Under the pieces are notes generated by a model, which saw only the letters and a list, made by a program, of their open reading frames with translations, was not told the DNA's origin and did not search any database. A program made the translations under genes and the position numbers. 45,602 bases of DNA from Oscillospiraceae bacterium. Its GTDB lineage: Bacteria; Bacillota; Clostridia; Oscillospirales; Ruminococcaceae. Location: assembly GCA_022508965.1 (NCBI GenBank), contig JAFLUD010000006.1, forward strand, positions 1-45,602. The letters are read 5' to 3'. Position 1 is the stretch's first letter; each line of letters starts with the position of its first letter. Shown in pieces: positions 24,977-34,372 of the stretch.

Positions 24977-25005
24977 TTGATTTTTATAACAAGATGTGGT
25001 ATAAT
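24977..25005 (+). promoter_or_regulatory. Promoter of the topoisomerase operon
   Basis: TTGATT (24977-24982), 17-base spacer, perfect TATAAT (25000-25005). Confidence 0.75.
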
Positions 25006-25053
25006 TAATCTATATTGGTTAATTGCAGAATAAAATAAAAGGTGATTTGAATA

Positions 25054-27036
25054 ATGGCAAAGGAAACTAACTATAACGATCTGAAGGCGCTTAAGGGTCC
25101 AGACCAAGTGCGGCTGCGTCCGGCGGTCATCTTCGGCTCGGACAGCGTGGAGGGCTGCCGACACTCGGTGTTTGAGATCATCTCAAACTCCATCGACGAG
25201 GCACGCGAGGGCTTCGGTAAGAAAATAATCATTACGCTGCACTCGGACAAGTCTATCACGGTTGAGGACTTCGGGCGCGGTATTCCCATCGACTTTAACA
25301 AGACCGAGGACAAATACAACTGGGAGCTGGCGTTCTGCACGCTTTACGCGGGCGGCAAGTATGACAACAATACCGGCGAGAACTACTCGTTTGCGCTGGG
25401 CTTGAACGGCCTGGGACTTTGCGCGACGCAGTTCGCTTCGGAATATATGGAGGTCGAGAGCTGCAACGGGACTTGGAAATACTCGCTGCGGTTTGAAAAG
25501 GGCTTTAACGTTACCGATAACGAAAAGGGCTTTGTGAAATCCAAGTCTGCGAATACGGGTACGAAGATACACTGGAAGCCCGATCTGGAAGTATTCACGG
25601 ACATTGACGTGGGGACGGAATACCTCGACGATATGCTGCGCAGGCAGGCGGTCGTAAACGGCGGGGTGGAGTTCCTGAGGATCGTTGAGGGTGAGGACGG
25701 TTCCTCGGACGAAAAAATATTCCGCTATGAAGACGGCATCTTCGACTATCTGAAGGAGGTTGCCGGAGAAAATCCGCTGACGGTTCCTCAATACTGGCAG
25801 ACGCAAAAGCAGGGGCGCGACCGCGAGGACAAGGAAGAATACAAGCTGAAAATGAACGTGGCGTTTGCGTTCTCTAAGGAAATTCACTTTATCGAGCACT
25901 ATCACAACTCATCCTGGCTGGAGCACGGGGGTTCTCCCGACGACGCTATGAAGCGCGCGTTCCTTTCGCAGATAGACAGCTATCTCAAAAACAACAACAA
26001 GTACAACAAGGGCGAGAAGTCGATAAAATGGGACGACGTTGCGGACTGTCTGGTGTTTATCTCGTCGAATTTTTCGACGCAGGCGAGCTATGCCAACCAG
26101 ACCAAAAAGGCGGTCACCAACGTTTTCATCAAGGACGCTATGACCGAATGGCTGAAGCATCAGCTGGAGGTTTATTTCCTCGAAAACCCGGACGAGGCGG
26201 TGAAGATCGGCGAGCGGGTTCTCGTCAACAAGCGTTCGCGCGAGAACGCCGAGAAGGTGCGGTCGTCGTCGATCGCGAGCCTTACCGCGAAGATCGACCT
26301 TACCAACCGCATCGACAAGTTTGTTGACTGCCGCAGCCGCGACGTTACGCGCCGCGAAGTCTACATCGTGGAGGGCGATTCGGCGCTGGGTTCGGTAAAG
26401 CTCGCGCGCGACGCGGAGTTTCAGGCGGTGATCCCGGTGCGCGGTAAGATCCTCAACTGTCTGAAAGCAAGCTACGACAAGATATTCAAGAGCGAGATCA
26501 TTACAAATCTCATTAAGGTGCTGGGCTGCGGGGTCGAGGTTAAATCAAAGGCGAACAAGAATCTCAATTCCTTTAATCTCGACAATCTGCGCTGGAACAA
26601 GGTGGTCATCTGCACCGATGCGGACTATGACGGGTTTCAGATACGCACGCTTATTCTCACTATGATACACCAGCTTTGCCCGACGCTTATCGAGCGCGGT
26701 TACGTCTATATCGCGGAATCTCCGCTGTATGAGATAAATACCAAGGACAAGACCTACTTTGCGTATACGGAATCGGAAAAATCCAAGATCCTGGGGATCA
26801 TCGGCGATAAAAAATACACGCTGCAGCGCTCTAAAGGTCTTGGTGAGAACGACCCGGATATGATGTCGCTTACCACCATGAATCCCGAAACGCGGCGGCT
26901 TATCAAGGTCACTCCCACAGACGCGGAACGTACTAAGACGATGTTTGAGGTGCTGCTGGGGAATGATCTTGACGGGCGAAAGGAATTCATCCGCGAGAAC
27001 GGGTCGAAGTATCTTGACGCTATCGACTTAATGTAA
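25054..27036 (+). CDS. Type IIA topoisomerase, ATPase subunit (GyrB/ParE type), divergent
   Basis: A 660-residue B subunit. The Bergerat ATPase fold shows EIISNSIDEA, VEDFGRGIP and ALGLNGLGL; the ATP-contacting QTK loop reads YANQTKKAV; the Toprim domain shows EGDSALGS, PVRGKILN, the metal-binding CTDADYDGFQIRTL and QRSKGLGEND. Several near-invariant spots differ from normal GyrB/ParE: RPAVIFGS for RPGMYIG, LNGLGLCAT for LHGVGASV, EGDSALGS for EGDSAGGS. It is therefore a diverged paralogue, possibly topoisomerase IV-like, rather than the housekeeping gyrase. It forms an operon with the A subunit 12 bases downstream. Confidence 0.88.
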   Translation: MAKETNYNDLKALKGPDQVRLRPAVIFGSDSVEGCRHSVFEIISNSIDEAREGFGKKIIITLHSDKSITVEDFGRGIPIDFNKTEDKYNWELAFCTLYAGGKYDNNTGENYSFALGLNGLGLCATQFASEYMEVESCNGTWKYSLRFEKGFNVTDNEKGFVKSKSANTGTKIHWKPDLEVFTDIDVGTEYLDDMLRRQAVVNGGVEFLRIVEGEDGSSDEKIFRYEDGIFDYLKEVAGENPLTVPQYWQTQKQGRDREDKEEYKLKMNVAFAFSKEIHFIEHYHNSSWLEHGGSPDDAMKRAFLSQIDSYLKNNNKYNKGEKSIKWDDVADCLVFISSNFSTQASYANQTKKAVTNVFIKDAMTEWLKHQLEVYFLENPDEAVKIGERVLVNKRSRENAEKVRSSSIASLTAKIDLTNRIDKFVDCRSRDVTRREVYIVEGDSALGSVKLARDAEFQAVIPVRGKILNCLKASYDKIFKSEIITNLIKVLGCGVEVKSKANKNLNSFNLDNLRWNKVVICTDADYDGFQIRTLILTMIHQLCPTLIERGYVYIAESPLYEINTKDKTYFAYTESEKSKILGIIGDKKYTLQRSKGLGENDPDMMSLTTMNPETRRLIKVTPTDAERTKTMFEVLLGNDLDGRKEFIRENGSKYLDAIDLM

Positions 27037-27048
27037 GAGGTTAGAAAA

Positions 27049-29274
27049 TTGAAGAAAAAGACAACTAAAAAAAGCGAGGGGAAGCTCTCGGATAACGTTT
27101 ATATTGAGGGGAGCGGAGCGGTCGTTGAGACGGACATCGTCCGCACTCTCGAGGACAACTATATGCCCTACGCTATGAGCGTTATCGTGTCGAGAGCGCT
27201 GCCCGAGATCGACGGCTTTAAGCCCTCGCACAGGAAGCTGCTTTACACCATGTATAAGATGGGCTTGCAAAACGGCGCGCGGACTAAATCCGCGAATATC
27301 GTCGGGCAGACTATGCGGCTTAATCCTCACGGCGACGCGGCTATTTATGAGACGATGGTGCGGTTGGCGCGCGGTAACGAGGCGCTGCTTCACCCATATG
27401 TTGACAGCAAGGGGAACTTCGGCAAGGCGTATTCGCGCGATATGGCTTATGCCGCTTCGCGTTACACCGAGGCGAAGCTCGAAAACATAAGCGCGGAGCT
27501 GTTCGCGGAGATCGACAAGGACGCGGTGGACATGGCTCCCAACTACGACAACACTACCGTGGAGCCGACGCTGTTTCCCGTGAGATTCCCGGCTATTCTC
27601 GTAAACTCCAACTTCGGACTGGCGGTTTCGATGGCGAGCAACATCTGCTCGTTCAACCTCGCCGAGGTCTGCGAGACGGCTATTGCTCTCATAAAAAATC
27701 CCGAGCACAACGCGCTTTCCACCTTAAAGGGCCCCGACTTCCCGGGAGGCGGATATATCGTTTACGACGAGGCGGAGATGGAGAAGATCTACCGCACTGG
27801 GCTGGGAGCTGTTAAAGTTCGCGCGAAGTACAGCTTCGACAAGGAATCACGGTGTATTGAGGTTACGCAAATACCGCCGACGACTACCGTGGAGGCGGTC
27901 ATCGACAAGGTGGTGGAGCTGGTCAAGGACGGCAAGCTGCGCGAAATTTCCGACGTTCGCGATGAGACGGATCTTTCGGGACTGAGGCTTGCGTTCGATC
28001 TCAAAAAGGGCTATGACCCCGACGCGCTTATGCAAAAGCTGTATCGGCTTACTCCTTTGCAGGAGAATTTCAACTGCAACTTTAACGTTCTCATTGCGGG
28101 AACGCCGCGCGTTATGGGAGTTTATGAGCTGCTTTCGGAATGGACGGATTTTCGCAGGGAATGCGTAAAGAGGAGGATCTTTTTTGATCTCAGCAAAAAG
28201 CGCGAGAAGCTGCATTTGCTGCTGGGTCTTAAGAAAATTCTTCTGGATATCGACTATGCTATTCAGCTTATCCGCGATACCGAGGAGGAGGCGGAGGTGG
28301 TTCCGAACCTTATGATCGGGTTCGGGATCGACGAGCCGCAGGCGGAATATGTTGCCGAAATAAAGCTGCGGCACATCAACCGAGAGTATATTCTAAAGCG
28401 CACAGAGGAGACGGAAAATCTCGAAAAAGAGATCGCGGAGATGGAGGACGTGCTCGGCAGTCCCAAGAAAATCGACAAGGTGATAATGGACGAGCTGAAG
28501 GAGGTCATCGCGAAGTATTCGCAGCCGAGACGGACGATGTTCCTTTACGACGTTTCGGAGGAGGCGGAGATCGAGGAGGAGCAGCCGGAGGGCTATCCCG
28601 TGAACATATTCTTCACCAGAGAGGGATATTTCAAGCAGATAACTCCGAAGTCCTTACGAATGTCCGGCGAACAGAAGCTAAAGGAAAACGACGAGATTAT
28701 CTACTCGGCGGAGGTGTCTAGCAACTCGGAGCTGCTGTTCTTTACAAACCGATTCCAGTGTTATAAATCGCGGTGCGCGGATTTCCCCGAGACAAAGGCG
28801 AGCGTTATGGGAGATTTTGTTTCCGCGAAGCTCGGCATGGACGACGGAGAGCTTCCCGTGTTTATGGCGGCTACGGAGAAATTCTCGGAGACGCTGGTGA
28901 TATTCTTCAAAAACGGAAAGTGCGCGAAGATCCCGCTTTCTTCCTACGAGACCAAGACCAAGCGCAAGAAGCTCCAGAACGCGTATTCGGAGCTGTCGCC
29001 GATGGTGGGTATGTTCGTGATAAGCGAGGACTGCGATTTTATTCTCAAATCAACCGCGGGGAAGGTCATCATGTTCAACACCGCGCTTGTGCTTTCCAAA
29101 TCCACTCGCGATACGCAGGGCGTGCAGGTGATGCGCCTGACCAAAGCGGAGCTTGCTTCCGTGCAGCGGGCGGACAACGTTCAGATAGACGACATCGAAC
29201 GCTTCAGGATCAAGACGGTTCCCGCGGCGGGCGTTGTTACGGAAGACGACATTGATCAGATCAAAATTATTTAG
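27049..29274 (+). CDS. Type IIA topoisomerase, cleavage subunit (GyrA/ParC type), divergent
   Basis: A 741-residue A subunit. The N-terminal [36 protein letters not shown] and the catalytic [10 protein letters not shown] (Tyr139) define the breakage-reunion domain; the C-terminal ~250 residues hold GyrA-type propeller blades ([38 protein letters not shown]). No GyrA box is visible. The quinolone-determining Ser is Ala97 and the usual Asp is Glu101. The start is a TTG at 27049 after GAGG. With the upstream subunit it would relax or decatenate DNA; which of these cannot be told from sequence. Confidence 0.88.
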   Translation: MKKKTTKKSEGKLSDNVYIEGSGAVVETDIVRTLEDNYMPYAMSVIVSRALPEIDGFKPSHRKLLYTMYKMGLQNGARTKSANIVGQTMRLNPHGDAAIYETMVRLARGNEALLHPYVDSKGNFGKAYSRDMAYAASRYTEAKLENISAELFAEIDKDAVDMAPNYDNTTVEPTLFPVRFPAILVNSNFGLAVSMASNICSFNLAEVCETAIALIKNPEHNALSTLKGPDFPGGGYIVYDEAEMEKIYRTGLGAVKVRAKYSFDKESRCIEVTQIPPTTTVEAVIDKVVELVKDGKLREISDVRDETDLSGLRLAFDLKKGYDPDALMQKLYRLTPLQENFNCNFNVLIAGTPRVMGVYELLSEWTDFRRECVKRRIFFDLSKKREKLHLLLGLKKILLDIDYAIQLIRDTEEEAEVVPNLMIGFGIDEPQAEYVAEIKLRHINREYILKRTEETENLEKEIAEMEDVLGSPKKIDKVIMDELKEVIAKYSQPRRTMFLYDVSEEAEIEEEQPEGYPVNIFFTREGYFKQITPKSLRMSGEQKLKENDEIIYSAEVSSNSELLFFTNRFQCYKSRCADFPETKASVMGDFVSAKLGMDDGELPVFMAATEKFSETLVIFFKNGKCAKIPLSSYETKTKRKKLQNAYSELSPMVGMFVISEDCDFILKSTAGKVIMFNTALVLSKSTRDTQGVQVMRLTKAELASVQRADNVQIDDIERFRIKTVPAAGVVTEDDIDQIKII

Positions 29275-29285
29275 GAGGTAATTTT

Positions 29286-30956
29286 ATGCTTACGGATATT
29301 GAAATTGCTCAGCAGGCGAAAATGCTTAAGATAGGACAGATCGCGGAGAAGCTCGGCATCTCCGAGGACGAGATCGAGCCTTACGGTCACTATAAGGCGA
29401 AGCTCTCGCAGGAATTATTTGAGAGGACTGCGAATAATCCCGACGGAAAGCTGATACTTGTTACCGCTATAAATCCCACTCCCGCGGGTGAGGGCAAGAC
29501 TACTACTTCGGTGGGGCTTTGCGAGGGTATGAACAAGATCGGCAAGAAGGCGTGCCTCGCGCTGCGCGAGCCGTCGCTCGGTCCGGTGTTCGGCGTTAAG
29601 GGCGGAGCCGCGGGCGGCGGTTATTCGCAGGTAGTTCCCATGGAGGATATCAATCTTCACTTCACGGGAGATATGCACGCTATCACGGCGGCGAACAACC
29701 TGCTGGCGGCGATGCTTGACAACCACCTGCATCAGGGGAATTCCCTCAACATAAACGTAAAGCGCATTCTCTTCAAGCGCTGCCTCGATATGAACGACCG
29801 CGCGCTTCGCGGGACTATCGTGGGGCTTGGCGGACGCATGGACGGCGTTCCGCGAGAGGACGGATTCCAGATCACGGTGGCGAGCGAGATCATGGCGATC
29901 CTTTGTCTGGCTTCCGATCTGGACGACCTTAAAAAGCGTCTGGGGAATATTCTCGTTGCTTATACTCATGACAACAAGCCCGTTTTCGCGCGCGATCTGG
30001 GCGCGGTGGGCGCTATGACGGCGCTGCTTCGCGACGCGCTGAACCCCAATCTGGTTCAGACCCTTGAAAACAATCCGGCTATCATTCACGGAGGTCCGTT
30101 TGCTAATATCGCGCACGGATGCAACTCCGTCCGCGCTACTAAGCTCGCTCTTAAGCTCGCGGATTACACCATCACCGAGGCGGGCTTCGGAAGCGATCTG
30201 GGCGCGGAGAAATTCTTCGATATAAAGTGTCGTTTTGCGGGACTTAAGCCTTCGTGCGTGGTTCTTGTCGCGACTATCAGGGCGCTGAAATACAACGGCG
30301 GCGTTGCTAAGGCTGACCTCGGCAGCGAGAACGTTGACGCGCTGAAAAAGGGCATCGTGAACCTCGGAGTTCACATTGAAAATATGCAGAAATACGGCGT
30401 GCCGGTTGTTGTGGCTATCAACCACTTCGCGGCGGACAGCGACGCGGAGATAGCTGTCGTTCGCGAATACTGCGAGGGCAAGGGCGTCAGAGTGGCGTTT
30501 TCGGACGTATTCCTCAAGGGCGGCGAGGGCGCGATCGAACTTGCGAACGAGGTGGTTTCCACTATCGAAAACGAGGAGAGTAATTTCGCTCCGCTTTATG
30601 ACGAGAAGCTGCCTATCAAGGAAAAGGTGGCTAAGATAGCAGCGGATATTTACCGCGCGGACGGCGTGGTTTACACCGCAAAGGCGGAAAAGGCTATCAA
30701 GGAGATCGAGGAGCTGGGGCTGGACAAGGTTCCCGTTTGCGTAGCGAAAACGCAATATTCGCTGTCGGACGATCCGGCGAAGCTGGGGCATCCGAAGGAC
30801 TTCAAGATCACCGTTTCGGACGTTCGCGTGAGCGCGGGCGCGGGCTTTGTTGTCGTATACACGGGCGATATCATGACTATGCCGGGTCTGCCTAAGGTGC
30901 CTGCGGCGGAAAAGATCGACGTGGATTCTCACGGAACTATTTCGGGCTTGTTCTGA
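29286..30956 (+). CDS. fhs: Formate-tetrahydrofolate ligase
   Basis: ATP-dependent formation of 10-formyltetrahydrofolate, feeding purine and formyl-Met synthesis and, in acetogens, the methyl branch. The 556-residue length is standard. The P-loop [11 protein letters not shown] is at residues 64-74, and [28 protein letters not shown] and [14 protein letters not shown] are family signatures. AGGAGG precedes ATG 29286, 11 bases after the topoisomerase gene, and tsaE begins 1 base after its stop, so it is embedded in this operon. Confidence 0.97.
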   Translation: MLTDIEIAQQAKMLKIGQIAEKLGISEDEIEPYGHYKAKLSQELFERTANNPDGKLILVTAINPTPAGEGKTTTSVGLCEGMNKIGKKACLALREPSLGPVFGVKGGAAGGGYSQVVPMEDINLHFTGDMHAITAANNLLAAMLDNHLHQGNSLNINVKRILFKRCLDMNDRALRGTIVGLGGRMDGVPREDGFQITVASEIMAILCLASDLDDLKKRLGNILVAYTHDNKPVFARDLGAVGAMTALLRDALNPNLVQTLENNPAIIHGGPFANIAHGCNSVRATKLALKLADYTITEAGFGSDLGAEKFFDIKCRFAGLKPSCVVLVATIRALKYNGGVAKADLGSENVDALKKGIVNLGVHIENMQKYGVPVVVAINHFAADSDAEIAVVREYCEGKGVRVAFSDVFLKGGEGAIELANEVVSTIENEESNFAPLYDEKLPIKEKVAKIAADIYRADGVVYTAKAEKAIKEIEELGLDKVPVCVAKTQYSLSDDPAKLGHPKDFKITVSDVRVSAGAGFVVVYTGDIMTMPGLPKVPAAEKIDVDSHGTISGLF

Positions 30957-30957
30957 T

Positions 30958-31389
30958 ATGCCGGCGGAGTTTGTTTCAAATTCGGAGCAGGAGACGCGCG
31001 ACTTTGCAAAGCGGATAGCGGCAAAGCTCCGCGCGGGGGACGTTATCCTCTTTAACGGCGATATGGGCGCGGGGAAGACCGCGTTTACAAGAGGCTTGGC
31101 GGAATATCTCGGCGCGGACGGGGAGGTTTCAAGTCCGACGTTTGCGCTGGTTCACGAATATTATGGGAGGATTCCGCTGTTCCACTTTGATCTGTACCGT
31201 ATTTCGGGATTTGACGATCTTTATGCTGTGGGATTCTTCGACTATCTCGACAGGGGCGGCATCCTTGCCGTCGAATGGAGCGAGAATGTTCCCAACCTAG
31301 AAAACGAACTGGAAAATGTCGTGAGGGTGTCGATCAGGAAGTTATCCGAAAACGGGCGGAAAATTATTGTCTCGGGCGAGGCGTTTTGA
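30958..31389 (+). CDS. tsaE: tRNA t6A synthesis ATPase TsaE
   Basis: A 143-residue P-loop ATPase that supports t6A37 tRNA modification with TsaB and TsaD. Walker A is GDMGAGKTAFTRGLAE (about residues 34-49), followed by SSPTFALVHEYYG, HFDLYRISG and the AVEWSENVP motif. It follows fhs by 1 base and precedes tsaB by 13 bases. tsaD and rimI, often the next genes, are absent here. Confidence 0.95.
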   Translation: MPAEFVSNSEQETRDFAKRIAAKLRAGDVILFNGDMGAGKTAFTRGLAEYLGADGEVSSPTFALVHEYYGRIPLFHFDLYRISGFDDLYAVGFFDYLDRGGILAVEWSENVPNLENELENVVRVSIRKLSENGRKIIVSGEAF

Positions 31390-31402
31390 GGGCGGTGAAT
31401 TT

Positions 31403-32089
31403 ATGATCCTGGGAATAGACTCTTCGGCGATCTCGGCGGGCTGTGCGCTGGTTGACGGCGGCAAAATTGTCTCTGAGGGATTTTTGAACACCAGCCACAC
31501 GCACTCGGAAACGCTGCTGCCGATGGTGAAGGACGTCCTTAAAAACGCGGGCGCGGAGTTCTCCGATATCGAAAAAATTGCCGTGACGGTGGGTCCCGGG
31601 TCGTTTACGGGGCTTAGGATAGGCATTTCCGCTGTCAAGGGACTGTGCTTCGGGACGGGTGTGCCGTGCGTTTCGGTATCTACGCTTGAGGCTATCGCGT
31701 ACAATTTTCTCGGCATCGACGGAATTATTTGCGCGTGCATGGACGCGCGCGTGGGGCAGATCTACAACGCGCTGTTTCGTTCGGAAAACGGCGTTATAAC
31801 GCGGCTTTGCGAGGACAGGGCGTTGTCGCTTTCCGAGCTTTCGGCGGAGCTTGAAATTCTCTCGAAAGAGCATGAGCGGATATTCCTCGCGGGTGACGGC
31901 GCGGCTATTGTGGACGGTTTTACCGACGGAAAATACACACTCAGCCCTCCGGCGCTGAGGTTCCAGCGCGGCAGCGGAGTGTGCTTCGCGGCGGCGAATT
32001 CCCCGACCGTAGAAGCGGCGGCGCTTATGCCGAAATACCTGCGGCTTCCTCAGGCGGAACGGGAGAGATTGGCAAGGCAGGATTCTTAA
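31403..32089 (+). CDS. tsaB: tRNA t6A synthesis protein TsaB
   Basis: A 228-residue inactive ASKHA-fold partner of TsaD. The N-terminus MILGIDSSAISAGCAL, THSETLLPMVKDVL, and AVTVGPGSFTGLRIGIS with VSTLEAIAYN are family signatures. ATG 31403 is chosen because the 31367 in-frame alternative overlaps tsaE and lacks family similarity. The last nucleotide of its TAA stop is the first base of MITE-like copy 2. Confidence 0.94.
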   Translation: MILGIDSSAISAGCALVDGGKIVSEGFLNTSHTHSETLLPMVKDVLKNAGAEFSDIEKIAVTVGPGSFTGLRIGISAVKGLCFGTGVPCVSVSTLEAIAYNFLGIDGIICACMDARVGQIYNALFRSENGVITRLCEDRALSLSELSAELEILSKEHERIFLAGDGAAIVDGFTDGKYTLSPPALRFQRGSGVCFAAANSPTVEAAALMPKYLRLPQAERERLARQDS

Positions 32090-32261
32090 GGCAACACCGC
32101 ACAAAGACCGCCTTACGGCTTTGTACGCGTCTTGCTTGCATCTTTTCCGTCATTTTTGCCAAAAACTCCTTGAAATACGTCAGTATTACTTCGTCGTTTT
32201 TGGCAATCTGCCGAAAAATCTGATTGCGCAATACGCGCACAATCTTTGTGCGGTATTGCCT
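32089..32261 (+). repeat. MITE-like element, copy 2 (full, 173 bp)
   Basis: The terminal inverted repeat is AGGCAACACCGCACAAAGA on the left and the complement of AGGCAATACCGCACAAAGA on the right. Internally GCCAAAAAC pairs with GTTTTTGGC, so the whole unit can fold into one long hairpin. There is no coding capacity. It begins at the stop codon of tsaB and lies in the tsaB-rpiB gap. About 80-85% identical by eye to copy 3. Confidence 0.85.
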
Positions 32262-32281
32262 AAAAAATATGAGGTGAGATT

Positions 32282-32716
32282 ATGATTGCTATTGGCTGTG
32301 ACCACGGGGGCTATGCGCTGAAATGCGAGATCATCAGGCATCTGACCGAGCGCGGTTTTGAGACTGTCGATCTGGGCTGCGGCGGCGAGACCGTAGATTA
32401 TCCGGATATTGCAGAAAAGGTTTGCGCGAAGATCACGGACGGCTCCTGCGAGCGGGGGATCCTCATTTGCGGCACCGGCATCGGTATGTCGATGACTGCT
32501 AACAAGATAAAAGGAATACGCGCGGCGCTTTGCGGGGACTGGTTTTCCGCTAAATTCACGCGGCTGCACAACGACGCGAACGTTTTGTGCATGGGCGCGC
32601 GCGTCATTGGCGCGGGGCTTGCTTGCGAGATCGCCGACGTGTTCCTCGATACGGGATTCGAGGGCGGAAGGCACGTCGCGCGAGTTGAAAAAATGATGAA
32701 ATTGGAGGACAAGTAA
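32282..32716 (+). CDS. rpiB: Ribose-5-phosphate isomerase B
   Basis: Interconverts ribose-5-phosphate and ribulose-5-phosphate. The 144-residue protein begins MIAIGCDHGGYALK, has the DYPDIAE segment, the active-site Cys in RGILICGTGIGMSM and the FEGGRHVARV ending. The family is also written RpiB/LacA/LacB, so allose-phosphate use cannot be excluded. It is followed without a gap by upp, a sensible pairing because both concern the ribose/nucleotide supply. Confidence 0.94.
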   Translation: MIAIGCDHGGYALKCEIIRHLTERGFETVDLGCGGETVDYPDIAEKVCAKITDGSCERGILICGTGIGMSMTANKIKGIRAALCGDWFSAKFTRLHNDANVLCMGARVIGAGLACEIADVFLDTGFEGGRHVARVEKMMKLEDK

Positions 32717-33361
32717 ATGGAGAAGTTTGAGAACGTTATTCTTTGCGATCACCCGCTGGTTCAGCATAAGATCTCGCTTTTGCACGATAAGAACACGGGT
32801 TCTAAGGAATTCCGCGAGCTGGTTCACGAGGTCTCTATGTTTATGTGCTATGAAGCTACGCGCGACCTGCCGCTTAAGGACGTTACCATTCAGACACCGC
32901 TGGGGGAGCTTTCCAACTCCAAGATCATCAGCGGAAGAAAGATCGCGTTTGTTCCCATTATGCGCGCGGGACTGGGTATGGTAGACGGCGCGCTGGCACT
33001 CGTTCCTACCGCAAAGGTCGGGCACGTCGGCATTTACCGCGACAAGCAGAACGGCAACACCGCCGCGGACTATTACTGCAAGCTGCCGTTTGACATCGCA
33101 AACCGCGAGGTGGTTATTCTCGACCTGATGCTGGCGACGGGCGTTTCCGCCGTTAAGGCTGCCGAGATCGTTAAAAACGCGGGCGCGAAGACCGTGAAGT
33201 TTATGTGCGTTCTCGCGTGTCCCGAGGGCATCAACGCCCTCCATGCCGCGCATCCCGATGTTCAGATCGTTTGCGGAGCTATCGACGAGGGCTTGAACGA
33301 GGATCTGTACATAGTTCCCGGCATAGGAGACGGCGGGGACAGGCTGTTTGGTACTAAGTAA
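32717..33361 (+). CDS. upp: Uracil phosphoribosyltransferase
   Basis: Salvages uracil to UMP with PRPP. The 214-residue protein has IPIMRAGLGMVDG-type VPIMRAGLGMVDGAL, the PRPP loop DLMLATGVSAVKA (near residue 137) and the C-terminal YIVPGIGDGGDRLFGT. Full length. AAATGG start directly abuts the rpiB stop; the Shine-Dalgarno site is in the rpiB 3' end (GGAGG). Confidence 0.97.
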   Translation: MEKFENVILCDHPLVQHKISLLHDKNTGSKEFRELVHEVSMFMCYEATRDLPLKDVTIQTPLGELSNSKIISGRKIAFVPIMRAGLGMVDGALALVPTAKVGHVGIYRDKQNGNTAADYYCKLPFDIANREVVILDLMLATGVSAVKAAEIVKNAGAKTVKFMCVLACPEGINALHAAHPDVQIVCGAIDEGLNEDLYIVPGIGDGGDRLFGTK

Positions 33362-33378
33362 GTTTTTGAGGTGATCTT

Positions 33379-34269
33379 ATGGAAGTCACGCCCGAGGTTC
33401 AGGAAAAGCTGGACAGGCTCTATGAGAAAATTGATGAAATTATTCCTCCGAGAATGAGCGTGAGGCTTAAGCCCAAACGCGCAAAAACCACTGTTTTTGA
33501 CAGCAAATTGGGCGGGGTGCCGTATTTCCCTAAAAGCATGGAATACCCGACCGTTTGCGAGGGAGAATTTGCGGGGAAGCCGCTGTTTTTCCTGGCTCAG
33601 CTTAATTTCTCAAAGCTCCCGAAGATCGACGGGTTCCCGAGCGAGGGGATACTGCAATTCTTCGCGGGATGCGCGGACGATACCGTTTACGGAATGGATT
33701 TCGACGACGGCTGCAAGCAGAATGGCTTTCGCGTGATCTATCACGAGAATATTACCGATGACGGATCGCTGATCTATTCGGAGAGCGATATGCCCGATTT
33801 CGGTGACGGGGAGGAGTATCTGCCGTTTAAGGGCGAGTTTCTGCTGGAAGCGGAGACGGCGGCGCTCATGCATCTGACGGCTGCCGACTATCGGTTTGAT
33901 AAAGCGGTCGCTAAGGCGTATAACGGGCTTTTCGGCGGGAGCGTTTCGGGAATGTACGGCGGCGATGTGAGCGGGCTTTATAATGTTGATGAGCCGCTTG
34001 GAAAAGCCGTTTGGGAGCTGTCGGAGTGCGGCACGAGAATGGGAGGATTTCCGTTTTTCACACAGTATGATATCCGCGAGGAGGGCAACAGGTACGAGAG
34101 CTATGACATAATGCTCTTTCAATCGGACAGCGAGAACGGCGGCGAGAATGGCAGTTGGGACGACGAGATCTGCTGGGGCGACGCGGGCGTGGCGAATTTC
34201 TTTATCAGAGCGGAGGACCTTAAAAAGCGCGATTTCTCGAACGTTCTCTTTAACTGGGACTGCGGATGA
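33379..34269 (+). CDS. DUF1963 (YwqG-like) protein
   Basis: A 296-residue soluble protein of the YwqG/DUF1963 family: SKLGGVPYFPKSMEYP (about residues 45-60), PLFFLAQLNFSKLP, GILQFFAGCADD and HKMGGYP-like TRMGGFPFFTQYDIR, with a final WGDAGVANFFI. The family resembles proteins found beside polymorphic toxin genes, but its function is unknown and no toxin is next to it. AGGTGATCTT precedes ATG 33379. A TGACAGT-type short repeat lies just after its stop. Confidence 0.85.
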   Translation: MEVTPEVQEKLDRLYEKIDEIIPPRMSVRLKPKRAKTTVFDSKLGGVPYFPKSMEYPTVCEGEFAGKPLFFLAQLNFSKLPKIDGFPSEGILQFFAGCADDTVYGMDFDDGCKQNGFRVIYHENITDDGSLIYSESDMPDFGDGEEYLPFKGEFLLEAETAALMHLTAADYRFDKAVAKAYNGLFGGSVSGMYGGDVSGLYNVDEPLGKAVWELSECGTRMGGFPFFTQYDIREEGNRYESYDIMLFQSDSENGGENGSWDDEICWGDAGVANFFIRAEDLKKRDFSNVLFNWDCG

Positions 34270-34270
34270 T

Positions 34271-34297
34271 GGCAGTTGACAGTTGAAAGTTGACAGT
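34271..34297 (+). repeat. Short TGACAGT heptamer array after the DUF1963 gene
   Basis: GGCAGTTGACAGT, TGAAAGT and TGACAGT units in tandem, directly after the DUF1963 stop. It is the same unit family as in the glmS leader and at the end of the SpoIID-like gene. The rest of the 34298-34372 gap shows nothing else recognisable. Confidence 0.65.
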
Positions 34298-34372
34298 AAA
34301 AAGAAGATAGTTAAGACCGAGATTCGTTTTTGCGGGCGAGTCTCGGGATTATTTTTGAGACGGGGTTTTATT

